Shown piece by piece: positions 1 to 7,973 of a DNA stretch of 64,000 bases. This stretch comes from Thioclava sp. GXIMD4216 (GTDB lineage Bacteria > Pseudomonadota > Alphaproteobacteria > Rhodobacterales > Rhodobacteraceae). Both the position numbers and the translations under genes were made by a program. Under the pieces are notes generated by a model, which worked only from the letters and a program-made list of their open reading frames with translations, was not told the DNA's origin and made no database searches. Within the stretch, counting starts at the first letter, position 1, and every line of letters starts with the position of its first letter. Where the stretch lies: the NCBI RefSeq assembly GCF_037949285.1, contig NZ_CP149926.1:661501-725500 (forward strand), written 5' to 3'.

Positions 1-1089
1 ATGCTACTCATGATCGGGTATTTGACCACCCCCACGACGTCCACTGGTGTCTCTCTGAGCGAATTTTGGGCGTGGGTAAGATACCTATCGGCAATCACGC
101 CGGATCCGGACCTCAGGCTCACTGGCAGCTTCTCCGAACTTGATGCCCACCAGAAGACAATCTTGAGCGACGATTTTGGTATGGGGGCTCCCCTCCTATG
201 GTTGAGCGAACGCTTTGACTTGGATCGTATTGTGGATGGTCGATATTTCGTCGAATACTTGGCACCGAGATTGGGGGCTACACAACGAAGAACGGCCAAG
301 CGCGGCCCGAATAAAACTCCAGATTTTGTGGCCCGGGATGTAAGTGGTGTATGGCATGTTATCGAGTGTAAAGGAACGCAATCAGGCTCGGAATACAGCG
401 CCCGACAGTTGGGGCATGTAGGCCCTCCGCCAACTGGAGGTGTTGCGCAAAAACGTTCTATCGTCTTCCCCTCCGGATACAGCGGACAGCGCCTAGTCAG
501 TGGACTTCAGATTGGTGTCCCTCACGGAGAGCCTAGCCGCCTCACCATCATCGACCCGGAAGCAGAGAAGCCATTTCAGATCTTAGAGACTGAGATGGCG
601 ATGGCGGATGACGCGGCAACCAGATGTGTCGTTTCAAAATCCTTGCGGCAAGCGGGCTATGAAGTCGCGGCAGAGGCGATTTCCATGCCGTATGATGATG
701 TTTTCTTTATGGAACGCCGCGCAACCGCAGGGCTCTCGGATGATGAGGGCACAGCTGGCCTACGCGATGAACGCGCCCGAGAAGAGTTGGGGAGTCGAGA
801 GCGGACTGTCCAGTTCGCAGAAAAATATGTCGGGCGTGAAAGGCAGTTTATGCTGCCGAGACCCGTGTTCGTTAATGATAAGCCCGTCTATCGCGTGATC
901 TTGAGGCAAGGGATGCATAAGGAGGCCCTCGACGAAATGCAGTCGGATCCGAGCATAGTGGGCCCTTTGTCAGCATCCAGCGCCGATTGGGTGGCTGGTC
1001 TAGGGAAGAGTGTAAGCAAAGGCAGAGAAGGCTTCGCATCAATGACGATTGGTAACATTTTTCGTTCAGAGATAATTCTGGAAGAATAG
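1..1089 (+). CDS. PD-(D/E)XK nuclease-like protein, possibly 5'-truncated
   Basis: The reading frame is open from the first base of the window, so the 362-residue protein may begin further upstream. The clear motif is a PD-(D/E)XK nuclease core: Pro107-Asp108 followed by Glu122-Cys-Lys124 (seen as PDF, then HVIECKG), with a predicted strand around each. This fold is shared by restriction endonucleases, Holliday-junction resolvases and many defence nucleases, and it needs the Asp, Glu and Lys to bind metal. I do not recognise the flanking regions, residues 1-100 and 150-362, and see no methyltransferase or specificity partner in the window. The gene lies in an accessory region with a tyrosine recombinase and a SIR2-HerA module, which suggests a DNA-targeting defence or mobile-element role. 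That role is inference; the nuclease motif is what is seen. Confidence 0.6.
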   Translation: MLLMIGYLTTPTTSTGVSLSEFWAWVRYLSAITPDPDLRLTGSFSELDAHQKTILSDDFGMGAPLLWLSERFDLDRIVDGRYFVEYLAPRLGATQRRTAKRGPNKTPDFVARDVSGVWHVIECKGTQSGSEYSARQLGHVGPPPTGGVAQKRSIVFPSGYSGQRLVSGLQIGVPHGEPSRLTIIDPEAEKPFQILETEMAMADDAATRCVVSKSLRQAGYEVAAEAISMPYDDVFFMERRATAGLSDDEGTAGLRDERAREELGSRERTVQFAEKYVGRERQFMLPRPVFVNDKPVYRVILRQGMHKEALDEMQSDPSIVGPLSASSADWVAGLGKSVSKGREGFASMTIGNIFRSEIILEE

Positions 1090-1433
1090 CTGATTGGGTC
1101 GATGCTTTGAAGACCTGGCTGGCAAATGCGTTGCTTGGCGGTCCGAACCCATAGGTGGGTCTGCAAAGGCCGGGATGGCACGGAAACCCGCCTTTGGTGT
1201 TGGCGTTTAGCGTCTTGCGTGGATGTTGCAGAAGGGCCGCCGACGGCCCTAGCCGTGCCTCGCCTTGAATGCGGCACTGAGGAATACATCCAAAGGAATC
1301 CGCTTTCCTCATTTCGACGAAAATGCGAGCGTCACCACAACGCTCGAGCCACTCTTTACACTTCGTGTGTTTTGTTAAGAGTTGATCAAGGCCAACCCTT
1401 GCTCGGCAGAGACTTGTGAGAGGCACCAGAACC
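1090..1433. other. intergenic gap with a hairpin, no gene recognised
   Basis: No convincing coding frame is seen here; the open frames lack a ribosome binding site and resemble nothing known to me. A perfect 7-bp stem (AGGGCCG/CGGCCCT) occupies 1233-1250 with a 4-base loop but has no T-run after it. A shorter inverted repeat (GAGCG/CGCTC) lies near 1329-1346. The gap separates the nuclease-like gene from the recombinase gene. Confidence 0.4.
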
Positions 1434-2021
1434 ATGCCCACCCGGCGAAGTGTCAAGAGTGACGATGACCGCGCGACCCATGCCCATATCCGGAGCCGGG
1501 ACTACCTTGGTCAGCCGGATATTGACCGGCTTCTCGCTGCCGCCAAGAAGAGCCGCCACGGGGTTCGCGATCGCCTCTTGATCCTGATGATGTTCCGGCA
1601 CGGCCTGCGCGTCTCCGAAGTGATCGCGCTTCGACGGCGAGATGTGGATCTCGCGCAGTCGCGGATCTGGATCACACGGCTGAAGAACGGGCTCAGTGTC
1701 GAGCAGCCAGTCGCTGGCGACGAGCTGCGGGCTATCAAGCGCTGGCTCGCGCGCAGGGACGATGCACTGCCCTGGCTCTTCGTCTCCGAGCGTAAGCTGC
1801 CGCTCACACGGCAGGCCGTGAACTACATTGTCGGGACCGCCGGCACCCGTGCCGGACTCGAGCGCGTCCATCCACATATGCTACGCCATTCCTGCGGTTT
1901 CGCGCTAGCCAACAAGGGCCGCGATCTGCGAGTCATTCAGGACTACCTCGGCCACCGAGATCCCCGACACACAGCGCATTACACGCGGACGGCGGCGCAC
2001 CGGTTCGACGACCTCTGGTAG
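1434..2021 (+). CDS. small single-domain tyrosine recombinase (FimB/phage-integrase type)
   Basis: This 195-residue protein is a site-specific recombinase that would cut and rejoin DNA through a covalent phosphotyrosine. With the ATG at 1434 as residue 1, the catalytic set is complete: Arg59 in HGLRVSE, Lys84, His148 and Arg151 in HPHMLRH, His174 in YLGH and the nucleophile Tyr183 in AHYT. The protein lacks the N-terminal SAM-like core-binding domain of full-length integrases, so it resembles the short FimB/FimE-type recombinases that invert small DNA segments. An in-frame GTG at 1416 is an alternative start; the ATG has GAGAGG about 10 bases upstream. It is the only recombinase in the accessory region. 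It may have mobilised the island, or act on a local invertible element that I could not find. Confidence 0.85.
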   Translation: MPTRRSVKSDDDRATHAHIRSRDYLGQPDIDRLLAAAKKSRHGVRDRLLILMMFRHGLRVSEVIALRRRDVDLAQSRIWITRLKNGLSVEQPVAGDELRAIKRWLARRDDALPWLFVSERKLPLTRQAVNYIVGTAGTRAGLERVHPHMLRHSCGFALANKGRDLRVIQDYLGHRDPRHTAHYTRTAAHRFDDLW

Positions 2022-2393
2022 CCGGAAGCTGCAGTGCCTGAGAAGAGGAGGAAGGGCGGAGAGCCGACCTTCGCCGCAGGCTAGCAAGAAACATCTAGCC
2101 ACGGAGAAAGCCGACCTTCGTAGTAGACCAGAACGACGGCATGCCTCTGTACAGCCTTACATAAGAACGAAGAGGTTCTGCTGGCGATCGCCCCCTTACG
2201 CTTAAGCGGTTTCAACAGCGAACCGCATTACCCTTCGTGATTGCAATTCTTAGCGGAATAGCTGCTATGGAATGCGGATGAAGCGAGTGCGAAATCAGGC
2301 TAGGGTTGCGCCAGCGCCTGCTGCAAACGGCAGAAACCGGAAATCACAATCGAAATATATTTCTTCTTATAAAATCACAGTGGTGTGGAGAAC
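2022..2393. other. intergenic gap with a short direct repeat
   Basis: No gene is recognised in this gap. A 12-base direct repeat, AGCCGACCTTCG, occurs at 2062-2073 and 2109-2120. The last 40 bases before the next gene are AT-rich and presumably hold its promoter. Confidence 0.4.
2062..2120. repeat. pair of 12-base direct repeats
   Basis: AGCCGACCTTCG is found at 2062-2073 and again at 2109-2120, just downstream of the recombinase gene. A related inverted version, GAATGTCGGCTT, lies at 7826-7837. These look like decayed copies of a dispersed intergenic element; no function is visible. Confidence 0.45.
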
Positions 2394-3464
2394 ATGAGCT
2401 TGAAAACGATCGGAATAATAGATCCTGATAGACTTCAGAACATTCCAAAAAAGCACTGGGCAGAGCACGAGTTTTGCTTTCACCTGCATGACCTTATGGC
2501 GCGACTGCTTGTGCAAATGGAAATTCAAAAAGCAGGACATATTCAGTTTGAGATCGAGTCCGAAGCTGATCGCCATCTGTTGGCTAGCGGAATTAACATT
2601 TTGGATTTTCTTGATAAATCCGGACGCGGGGACTTAGAACGGCGGGCGGCAGTAAATCACGTCTGCAATGCGCTATTTTCAGACATGCTCCACTTCATCT
2701 ATGAAGCTCTACGGGCATTGGAAAAGCGAAAATTCACTGTCGCTTTTTCGCTCCTACGCAAGCCCCTGAAAGAAGGCATGTTGATCGTTGCTCAAATGTG
2801 CGCGGACGAGGGGGCATTCTTTGATAAGCTGAAATCTGACGCAAAGAACCTGCTCAACCGGAAAGACTTGGATGAAGCAGGTATTAAAGCCTTACTAGCC
2901 TCGGCGATGAAAGAGAGCCAAGGGTGTAGCTTCACAAATGCTGATGCAGTGTATGATACACTTTTCAACTTTCAAAATGACCTTGGCTTTGCAGGCCTTT
3001 TTGATAAGGCAACACATCTGGTGACGGAGTTTAGAAGAAACCAGACGGAAGATTACAATCTGAATTTCATCTTCAAAAATCCCATGGATGACGACATCTA
3101 TGCCGGTGGGACATATAGCCAACTCGCAATGTTAATGCTCTTTCTCCATGTCATGCAGATTGAACTGTATGGTCGAATGAGAAAGCCCAGCAAGAAATAT
3201 CAGAATTGGATGCTGTTCACATCGCTAGGCTCATATGAAGCGCTCTTTACGAGGGGGCGCTCCCGACTGACTAATTTTGTGAACTCGAACTTCGCCGAGC
3301 TTATGCGGTGTCCGGTGTGCGAAGCGCGGATTCGTATTAAAAAAGTAGATGCTCCGCGTCTATTTATCGGAGAACGCCTAAACTGCGACCAATGCTTCAC
3401 CGACCAACATTTTCCCTTTGGTTGGCTACTCAATCAATTCGATTTAGACCTTTTCAATGAGTAA
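2394..3464 (+). CDS. uncharacterised helical protein with C-terminal zinc ribbon
   Basis: I do not recognise this 356-residue protein. The ATG at 2394 is preferred over an in-frame GTG at 2385 because GTGGAG then serves as a ribosome binding site 3-8 bases upstream. Most of the chain looks alpha-helical and soluble, with a conserved-looking stretch around residues 105-130 (charged helix ending in LLRKPLKE). The C-terminus has a four-cysteine zinc ribbon, Cys306-X2-Cys309-X21-Cys331-X2-Cys334. Such ribbons usually bind nucleic acid or stabilise a small domain. The gene stands alone in its orientation, in AT-richer sequence than the chromosome core. A defence role is suggested only by the company of the SIR2-HerA genes 1.5 kb downstream. 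Confidence 0.6.
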   Translation: MSLKTIGIIDPDRLQNIPKKHWAEHEFCFHLHDLMARLLVQMEIQKAGHIQFEIESEADRHLLASGINILDFLDKSGRGDLERRAAVNHVCNALFSDMLHFIYEALRALEKRKFTVAFSLLRKPLKEGMLIVAQMCADEGAFFDKLKSDAKNLLNRKDLDEAGIKALLASAMKESQGCSFTNADAVYDTLFNFQNDLGFAGLFDKATHLVTEFRRNQTEDYNLNFIFKNPMDDDIYAGGTYSQLAMLMLFLHVMQIELYGRMRKPSKKYQNWMLFTSLGSYEALFTRGRSRLTNFVNSNFAELMRCPVCEARIRIKKVDAPRLFIGERLNCDQCFTDQHFPFGWLLNQFDLDLFNE

Positions 3465-3711
3465 GATGCCCACGTTTGCGTCGCGTTTTTTGCACATGGA
3501 ACAGCATCTGGAACTCTGAACTTAGAGCAGGCACTAGCCGCGCCTTCAACGGGTGTTATGTCGCCTACTGCGGGCCCTCATTATCTAAACTTTCGGCGTG
3601 ATGTCACGAATGGCGGCTTCGGAGAAGCCGCGCTGCAGCAGAACAGAACCTGGCGAATGACCGCAGAGGGTCGTCACACTAGGTACAACCAGTTGGACAG
3701 GTGATTTCTGG
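3465..3711. other. convergent intergenic gap with hairpin
   Basis: This gap lies between two convergent unknown genes. It contains a perfect 8-bp stem (GCGGCTTC/GAAGCCGC, 3613-3631, 3-base loop) and the motif GCGAATGACCG at 3653-3663, which recurs with one change at 7871-7881. There is no T-run, so the hairpin is not a typical intrinsic terminator. Confidence 0.4.
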
Positions 3712-4416
3712 CTAGTGTGGTGATTTGCAGAAAGCCACGAAGCGATGACCAGCTGCCGTCAATCGGTCGCCAAGGAGGTCGAGCCCTTGCGAGGCTGTCA
3801 TCGTATGGAATATTGACTTGTCTGTGTTGAGGAAGCCAAGCTGGTAAAGGTCTCCGAATGCACCTTTGATCGACTCAATGCCCACGCCTGGAAGGGCAAC
3901 TGGCATGAAAGAAGACAAGCCTCCGCGGAGCTGCCCTTCGGGTATTTCATACGCGAACAAATATGTCTTCGGATCAGATAAAAAAGCCAAGATTCTCAAA
4001 TGCAATGCAGACAGCCTTTCAACCAAGTTGAGGTAATATTCCCGTTCATCCGAACTGACCTTCGATCCAACCGCCGAGTTTATCAGAATACCTCGGAACG
4101 CCTGCAACTTCTCCATTTGGTAATTTTCTGCCGCTCCGCGGAAACATCTCTCCAAAACGAAAGCAAACTCATCTGTCCGAATTGTTTTTTCGTCTATGCG
4201 GTTTTCAAGCGCTTGCAGGTCGCACGCAATTCCTTGGACGAAGTCTTTTAGGCGCTTTTCCTTCATAGATGGGATGTAGTCTGTCATTAGAGATGCGATG
4301 CCTCCACCGAACGGCGCCGTCGACAGAGCGGCTTTGACGATGTGAAGAAGGTGCTCCCTTGGCCTCATCTGGCTGTCAATTTCTTGGATAGGTGAGTGCT
4401 GCTCTTTGTCGTTCAT
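3712..4416 (-). CDS. uncharacterised helical protein with glycine-rich hydrophobic segment
   Basis: This 234-residue protein is not one I can name. Residues 25-50 contain a hydrophobic glycine-rich stretch (TAPFGGGIASLMTDYIP) followed by a basic patch, then long helices rich in Leu and charged residues through about residue 150 (LENRIDEK, ENYQMEKLQAF). The C-terminal 70 residues look like a small mixed domain. Proteins with this layout, a short hydrophobic loop next to EKRL and then a helical bundle, are common as orphan genes in variable regions. A membrane-associated effector is possible, but nothing shows it directly. It is transcribed away from the SIR2 gene, 498 bases distant, so the two are divergent. 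No signal peptide is visible. Confidence 0.55.
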   Translation of the reverse strand: MNDKEQHSPIQEIDSQMRPREHLLHIVKAALSTAPFGGGIASLMTDYIPSMKEKRLKDFVQGIACDLQALENRIDEKTIRTDEFAFVLERCFRGAAENYQMEKLQAFRGILINSAVGSKVSSDEREYYLNLVERLSALHLRILAFLSDPKTYLFAYEIPEGQLRGGLSSFMPVALPGVGIESIKGAFGDLYQLGFLNTDKSIFHTMTASQGLDLLGDRLTAAGHRFVAFCKSPH

Positions 4417-4914
4417 GTGCTCTACCTTCTTTTGGCTGCCCCAAGTAATCTAGCGCAAAGCTCAGCATCTCCGGAACAAACTATTTCTTACGCAATCTAA
4501 GATAGGTCGATCCTAGGTCGCTGCAGTGCGGCTCTCAATTGTGCTCTCAACGGCCGCTTTGGGCCGGGTGCATTGGTCATCTCGTCGTCGTTGCGAGGGG
4601 CGGGAAGTTGCCGTTCGCTGCTCTTGCAAACTTGATCGCGACTCTAAACCCAAGGGACTTCGGTGACCGGATGTCTCCACATTCTTGCTGCACAAGGTTG
4701 CGGCGAGTGCTAGCTTCGAGAAAAACATAGGAAATCTCGATTTGAGCAGTGAGATCGCAAGCCAGGGCAGCCTTTTTACTTCCGACTTTTTGACCGATTC
4801 CATTCAGGACGTTTCGGAGTGGAACACGCTTGGCGATGCTGATCCTGAAAAGTTTGGTGACAGCATTCGCTGCCATTCTGACAGCTTCCCAAACCGCGAC
4901 GCGGAGATCAAGTT
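4417..4914. other. divergent gap upstream of SIR2-HerA, no gene assigned
   Basis: Almost 500 bases separate two divergent genes. I see no recognisable gene. A short frame, 4685-4918, ends in an ATGA overlap with the SIR2 start, but it has no convincing ribosome binding site or familiar sequence. A GGCC-GCTTTG-GGCC hairpin lies at 4551-4564. The promoter of sir2-herA should be here, but I cannot point to clear -35 and -10 boxes. Confidence 0.35.
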
Positions 4915-5952
4915 ATGAGTGTAGAAGAGAAGGTCGTTGAAAGGATTGCAACCGTAGCCCAAAGTTGCATCCAGCGACATCCGGTCCTCATTTTGGGAAG
5001 TGGGGCATCGGTCGTTCACGGTCTAAGAGGCATGGGTGAGTTGGCCCAGTATCTTCGAGATCACATGCAACCTGACGAAGGCGAGGAGACCGATGCTTGG
5101 CTGCTAGTTAGAACGGCTTTGGCGAAAGGTGATGGCCTTGAGGAAGCTCTGTTAAAAACTGCTGCACCGCTCAGTCTCGTCGAGAAGATTGTAGCACTTA
5201 CCTGGCAAGCCATTGCAGAGGATGACCTTGCCTTGATGGCGAGGGCAGCACGAGGGCAGGAGCATTTTAGCCTGTCTGACTTGCTTCAAGGAATGTTTAA
5301 GACCACTCACATGGTCACAAATATTGTGACACCAAATTATGACCGTGTGGCTGAGTATGCGACTGACATAGCGGGGTACATTCACGTTACAGGTTTTGCG
5401 CCAGGGATCATTCGAAGCCGTGAGGGCAGCGATCTAGTGTCAATTCGACGTGGAGCGCATGCGGCAAGGACGGTCAGAATCTGGAAGGTTCATGGTTCGC
5501 TCGATTGGTTCGTGGATAACACCGGTCGCGTCGTATCCTTGCCGATTCCAGAACGGTTACCAGAGGATTTTAGTCCGCTAATCGTGACACCAGGTGTCAG
5601 CAAGTATGAGCGAACGCATGACGAACCTTTTCGGTCTGCCATCCAAGGAGCAGACAGAGCGTTGGATCAAGCGGCTTCCTTTCTCTGTGTCGGCTACGGC
5701 TTTCGTGATCGGCACATTCAGCCGAAAATCGTCGATAGGTGCAGGCAACGGAATGTTCCAATCGTGATATTGGCGCGCACACTCACAGATGAAGCTAAAC
5801 GGTTCCTCGCCGATAGCGCAGGGCAAGCATATATGGCGCTTGAGAAGGACGGCGAAGCAACTCGTGTGTTTCTACCAGAGCATCCCGAAGGAATGAGCAT
5901 CCCTCTGCCCGATCTCTGGTCGTTCGATAATTTTAATAAGATGGCTTTGTGA
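4915..5952 (+). CDS. SIR2-family NADase subunit of a SIR2-HerA defence system
   Basis: This 345-residue protein has the SIR2-like Rossmann fold used by phage-defence proteins to hydrolyse NAD+. Visible motifs are the nucleotide-binding GSGAS (residues 28-32), TPNYDR (139-144, with Asn141), KVHGS (191-195, with the likely catalytic His193) and GYGFRDRHI (260-268). No second domain such as a TPR or Argonaute-like part is fused to it. The HerA gene starts 8 bases after its stop, so the two are co-transcribed. In characterised SIR2-HerA systems the two proteins form a large complex, and infection triggers NAD+ loss or nucleic-acid cleavage. Family and pairing are strongly supported by sequence; anti-phage activity in this host is inference. 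Confidence 0.9.
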   Translation: MSVEEKVVERIATVAQSCIQRHPVLILGSGASVVHGLRGMGELAQYLRDHMQPDEGEETDAWLLVRTALAKGDGLEEALLKTAAPLSLVEKIVALTWQAIAEDDLALMARAARGQEHFSLSDLLQGMFKTTHMVTNIVTPNYDRVAEYATDIAGYIHVTGFAPGIIRSREGSDLVSIRRGAHAARTVRIWKVHGSLDWFVDNTGRVVSLPIPERLPEDFSPLIVTPGVSKYERTHDEPFRSAIQGADRALDQAASFLCVGYGFRDRHIQPKIVDRCRQRNVPIVILARTLTDEAKRFLADSAGQAYMALEKDGEATRVFLPEHPEGMSIPLPDLWSFDNFNKMAL

Positions 5953-5960
5953 GGTTTTAG

Positions 5961-7712
5961 ATGGCAATTTTTGACTACGATGATGGTGAAGCGTTAGGGA
6001 AGATTATAGCCGTTGATACGGCAGTAGTCGTTGTGAGAGTTGATGAACTTGAGCGCCTAAAGCGAGTGCAGGTCAATCGACTGGTCGCACTTCAGAGCAG
6101 TAAGGCAGGGCAACATTTGGTTGGTGTTGTTTCACGGATCACACGTAGAGCGCCCGAAGTTACGCCAGACGAGTCGGAGGCTGATCCAGATGAAGTCACT
6201 GAGTTGCCAGAGAATAACTTGGTGCGAGTTTCGTTGATTGGCACTTTGATCGACAAACAGGGTATGCTCAAAAATATTTTCAGAAGAACACTTGAAACCG
6301 TACCTGAAATTGATGCCAATTGCTTTGCTCTTGAAGGCAAGCGTCTGACAGACTTCATGCAAGTAATCTCGAACGTAACAGGTGACGGCCCGCAGTTAGA
6401 GCTTGGAAAATATACCCTTGATGAAAATGCCACCGCGTTTCTCAACGGGAACAGGCTATTTCAGCGCCATGCGGTGATTGTAGGCAGCACCGGTTCAGGT
6501 AAATCATATACGACAGCGCGTATGTTAGACCAAGTTGCCGCTTTAGATCAGGCCAACGCCATCTTGTTCGATATACACGGTGAATATAAGACGCTTGACG
6601 GTGAAGAGTTTCGACATTTGCGCGTAGCTGGCCCAGGTGATTTGGAGCACGATCAAGGGCTTGATGATGGCGTCCTCTATCTACCATATTGGCTTCTCGG
6701 TTATGAAGCTATGGTTTCGCTATTTGTTGATCGCTCTGATCAAAACGCCCCAAACCAAGCAATGGTCATGGCCAACAGCATTACCGATGCAAAGCGTAAG
6801 TATCTTCAGGACGGTAAACATGCAGAGGTTTTGGCGAATTTTACCGTTGATAGCCCTGTACCATTTCCACTTCAGGCTGTGCTTGAACGTCTAAGTTTTC
6901 TCGATACTGAACGCGTCCCCGGCGCGAAGGCCAACACTGACAAAGCGGGCGACTTCAACGGAAAGTTAAGTCGTTTGATTGCCCGCTTTGAGGCTAAGCA
7001 CATGGATCGCCGCTTAGGTTTTCTTTTTCAGCCTCATTCGGAATGTATGGAAATGGACTGGTTGCCAAGGTTGGCGCACGCGCTGACAGCAAGCAGAGGG
7101 ACGCAACAAGACAAGAAAGGCGGCATAAAGATCATTGATTTCTCGGAAGTCCCATCCGACATACTGCCTTTGATGGTCAGCCTACTTGCGAGATTGGTTT
7201 TCAACATCACTCAGTGGACTCCAGTGGAGAAGCGCCACCCCATTGCCTTGTTTTGCGACGAGGCGCACCTTTATATTCCCGAGCGAGCGGGGCGTGATGG
7301 GGTCGATGACATATCCGTAGGCATCTTTGAACGTCTGGCCAAAGAAGGCCGGAAATATGGTGTTGGGCTCGTGGTCATTAGCCAGCGTCCTGCGGAGGTG
7401 AACAGGACAGTTCTAAGTCAGTGCAATAATGTGATCGCCATGCGCCTGACGAATGGCGACGATCAGAGTGTTGTCCGAAGGCTTTTGCCAGATAGCCTTG
7501 GCGGGTTTGGAGATCTGTTACCCGTTCTCGATGTTGGGGAAGCGTTGGTAGTTGGTGACGCGAGTCTTTTGCCGACCAGAGTTCGCGTAGGAGAGCCGAG
7601 ATACAAACCAAACAGCGCAACCATCGACTTCTGGGATCGTTGGGCGGGTGAGACGCCGGAATCTGATATTACGGGGGCAGTGTTGTCTTGGAGGCGTCAA
7701 AGCGCGAGATAG
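5961..7712 (+). CDS. HerA-type DNA-translocase ATPase of a SIR2-HerA defence system
   Basis: This 583-residue protein is a HerA/FtsK-superfamily ATPase that would assemble as a hexameric ring around DNA. The N-terminal 100 or so residues form the small beta-barrel (HAS-barrel) region. Walker A is GSTGSGKS at 175-182, followed by an LFDIHGEY segment typical of HerA. Walker B ends in DEAH at 433-436, and a conserved sensor segment reads SQRPAEVNRTVLSQC. The start has AGGT overlapping the upstream SIR2 stop region (TGAGGTTTTAGATG), so translation is probably coupled. Genomic HerA partners NurA in archaea; here the partner is SIR2, which defines the defence arrangement. The length is normal for the family and no catalytic motif is missing. 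Confidence 0.9.
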   Translation: MAIFDYDDGEALGKIIAVDTAVVVVRVDELERLKRVQVNRLVALQSSKAGQHLVGVVSRITRRAPEVTPDESEADPDEVTELPENNLVRVSLIGTLIDKQGMLKNIFRRTLETVPEIDANCFALEGKRLTDFMQVISNVTGDGPQLELGKYTLDENATAFLNGNRLFQRHAVIVGSTGSGKSYTTARMLDQVAALDQANAILFDIHGEYKTLDGEEFRHLRVAGPGDLEHDQGLDDGVLYLPYWLLGYEAMVSLFVDRSDQNAPNQAMVMANSITDAKRKYLQDGKHAEVLANFTVDSPVPFPLQAVLERLSFLDTERVPGAKANTDKAGDFNGKLSRLIARFEAKHMDRRLGFLFQPHSECMEMDWLPRLAHALTASRGTQQDKKGGIKIIDFSEVPSDILPLMVSLLARLVFNITQWTPVEKRHPIALFCDEAHLYIPERAGRDGVDDISVGIFERLAKEGRKYGVGLVVISQRPAEVNRTVLSQCNNVIAMRLTNGDDQSVVRRLLPDSLGGFGDLLPVLDVGEALVVGDASLLPTRVRVGEPRYKPNSATIDFWDRWAGETPESDITGAVLSWRRQSAR

Positions 7713-7973
7713 TGACGCGAGGAATGCGTGCATAGATCAAGACTTATGCACACCCGCACTGCGTTAGCGTTTTCAATCGCTTCGAGCGTGCAAAATTCAC
7801 GGTCGGAATTTTGTTTGCAACGCATGAATGTCGGCTTGGCAGGCTGCAACAACAGCAAGTTGGCTGGTCGGCGAATGTCCGGTTAGGGCCGTCGGCTTCA
7901 GGTAGTAGGAGGCAGGAGGGAGCTGCGCGGTTTGTCCGCTCCAGTAGGTTCTCCGTCCATCTGGAGAAGCCGG
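7713..7973. other. island edge: gap with hairpin and decayed motifs
   Basis: After the HerA stop there is a perfect 7-bp inverted repeat (GTGCATA/TATGCAC, 7728-7734 and 7745-7751) with no T-run. GAATGTCGGCTT at 7826-7837 and GCGAATGTCCG at 7871-7881 resemble motifs in the other gaps of the accessory region. Base composition and codon use become core-like in the next gene, so the right edge of the island probably falls here. Confidence 0.4.

Noticed and set aside
2062-2120. Direct repeats as attachment sites of an integrative element
   Set aside because: They are only 47 bases apart and do not flank the recombinase or the island.
1090-2393. Invertible promoter switch around the small recombinase
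   Set aside because: I searched the flanks by eye for matching inverted repeats and found none of useful length.
4685-4918. Short frame ending in an ATGA overlap with the SIR2 gene, possible small leader protein
   Set aside because: No convincing ribosome binding site and no recognisable sequence; the overlap can occur by chance. Kept only as a remark on the gap.
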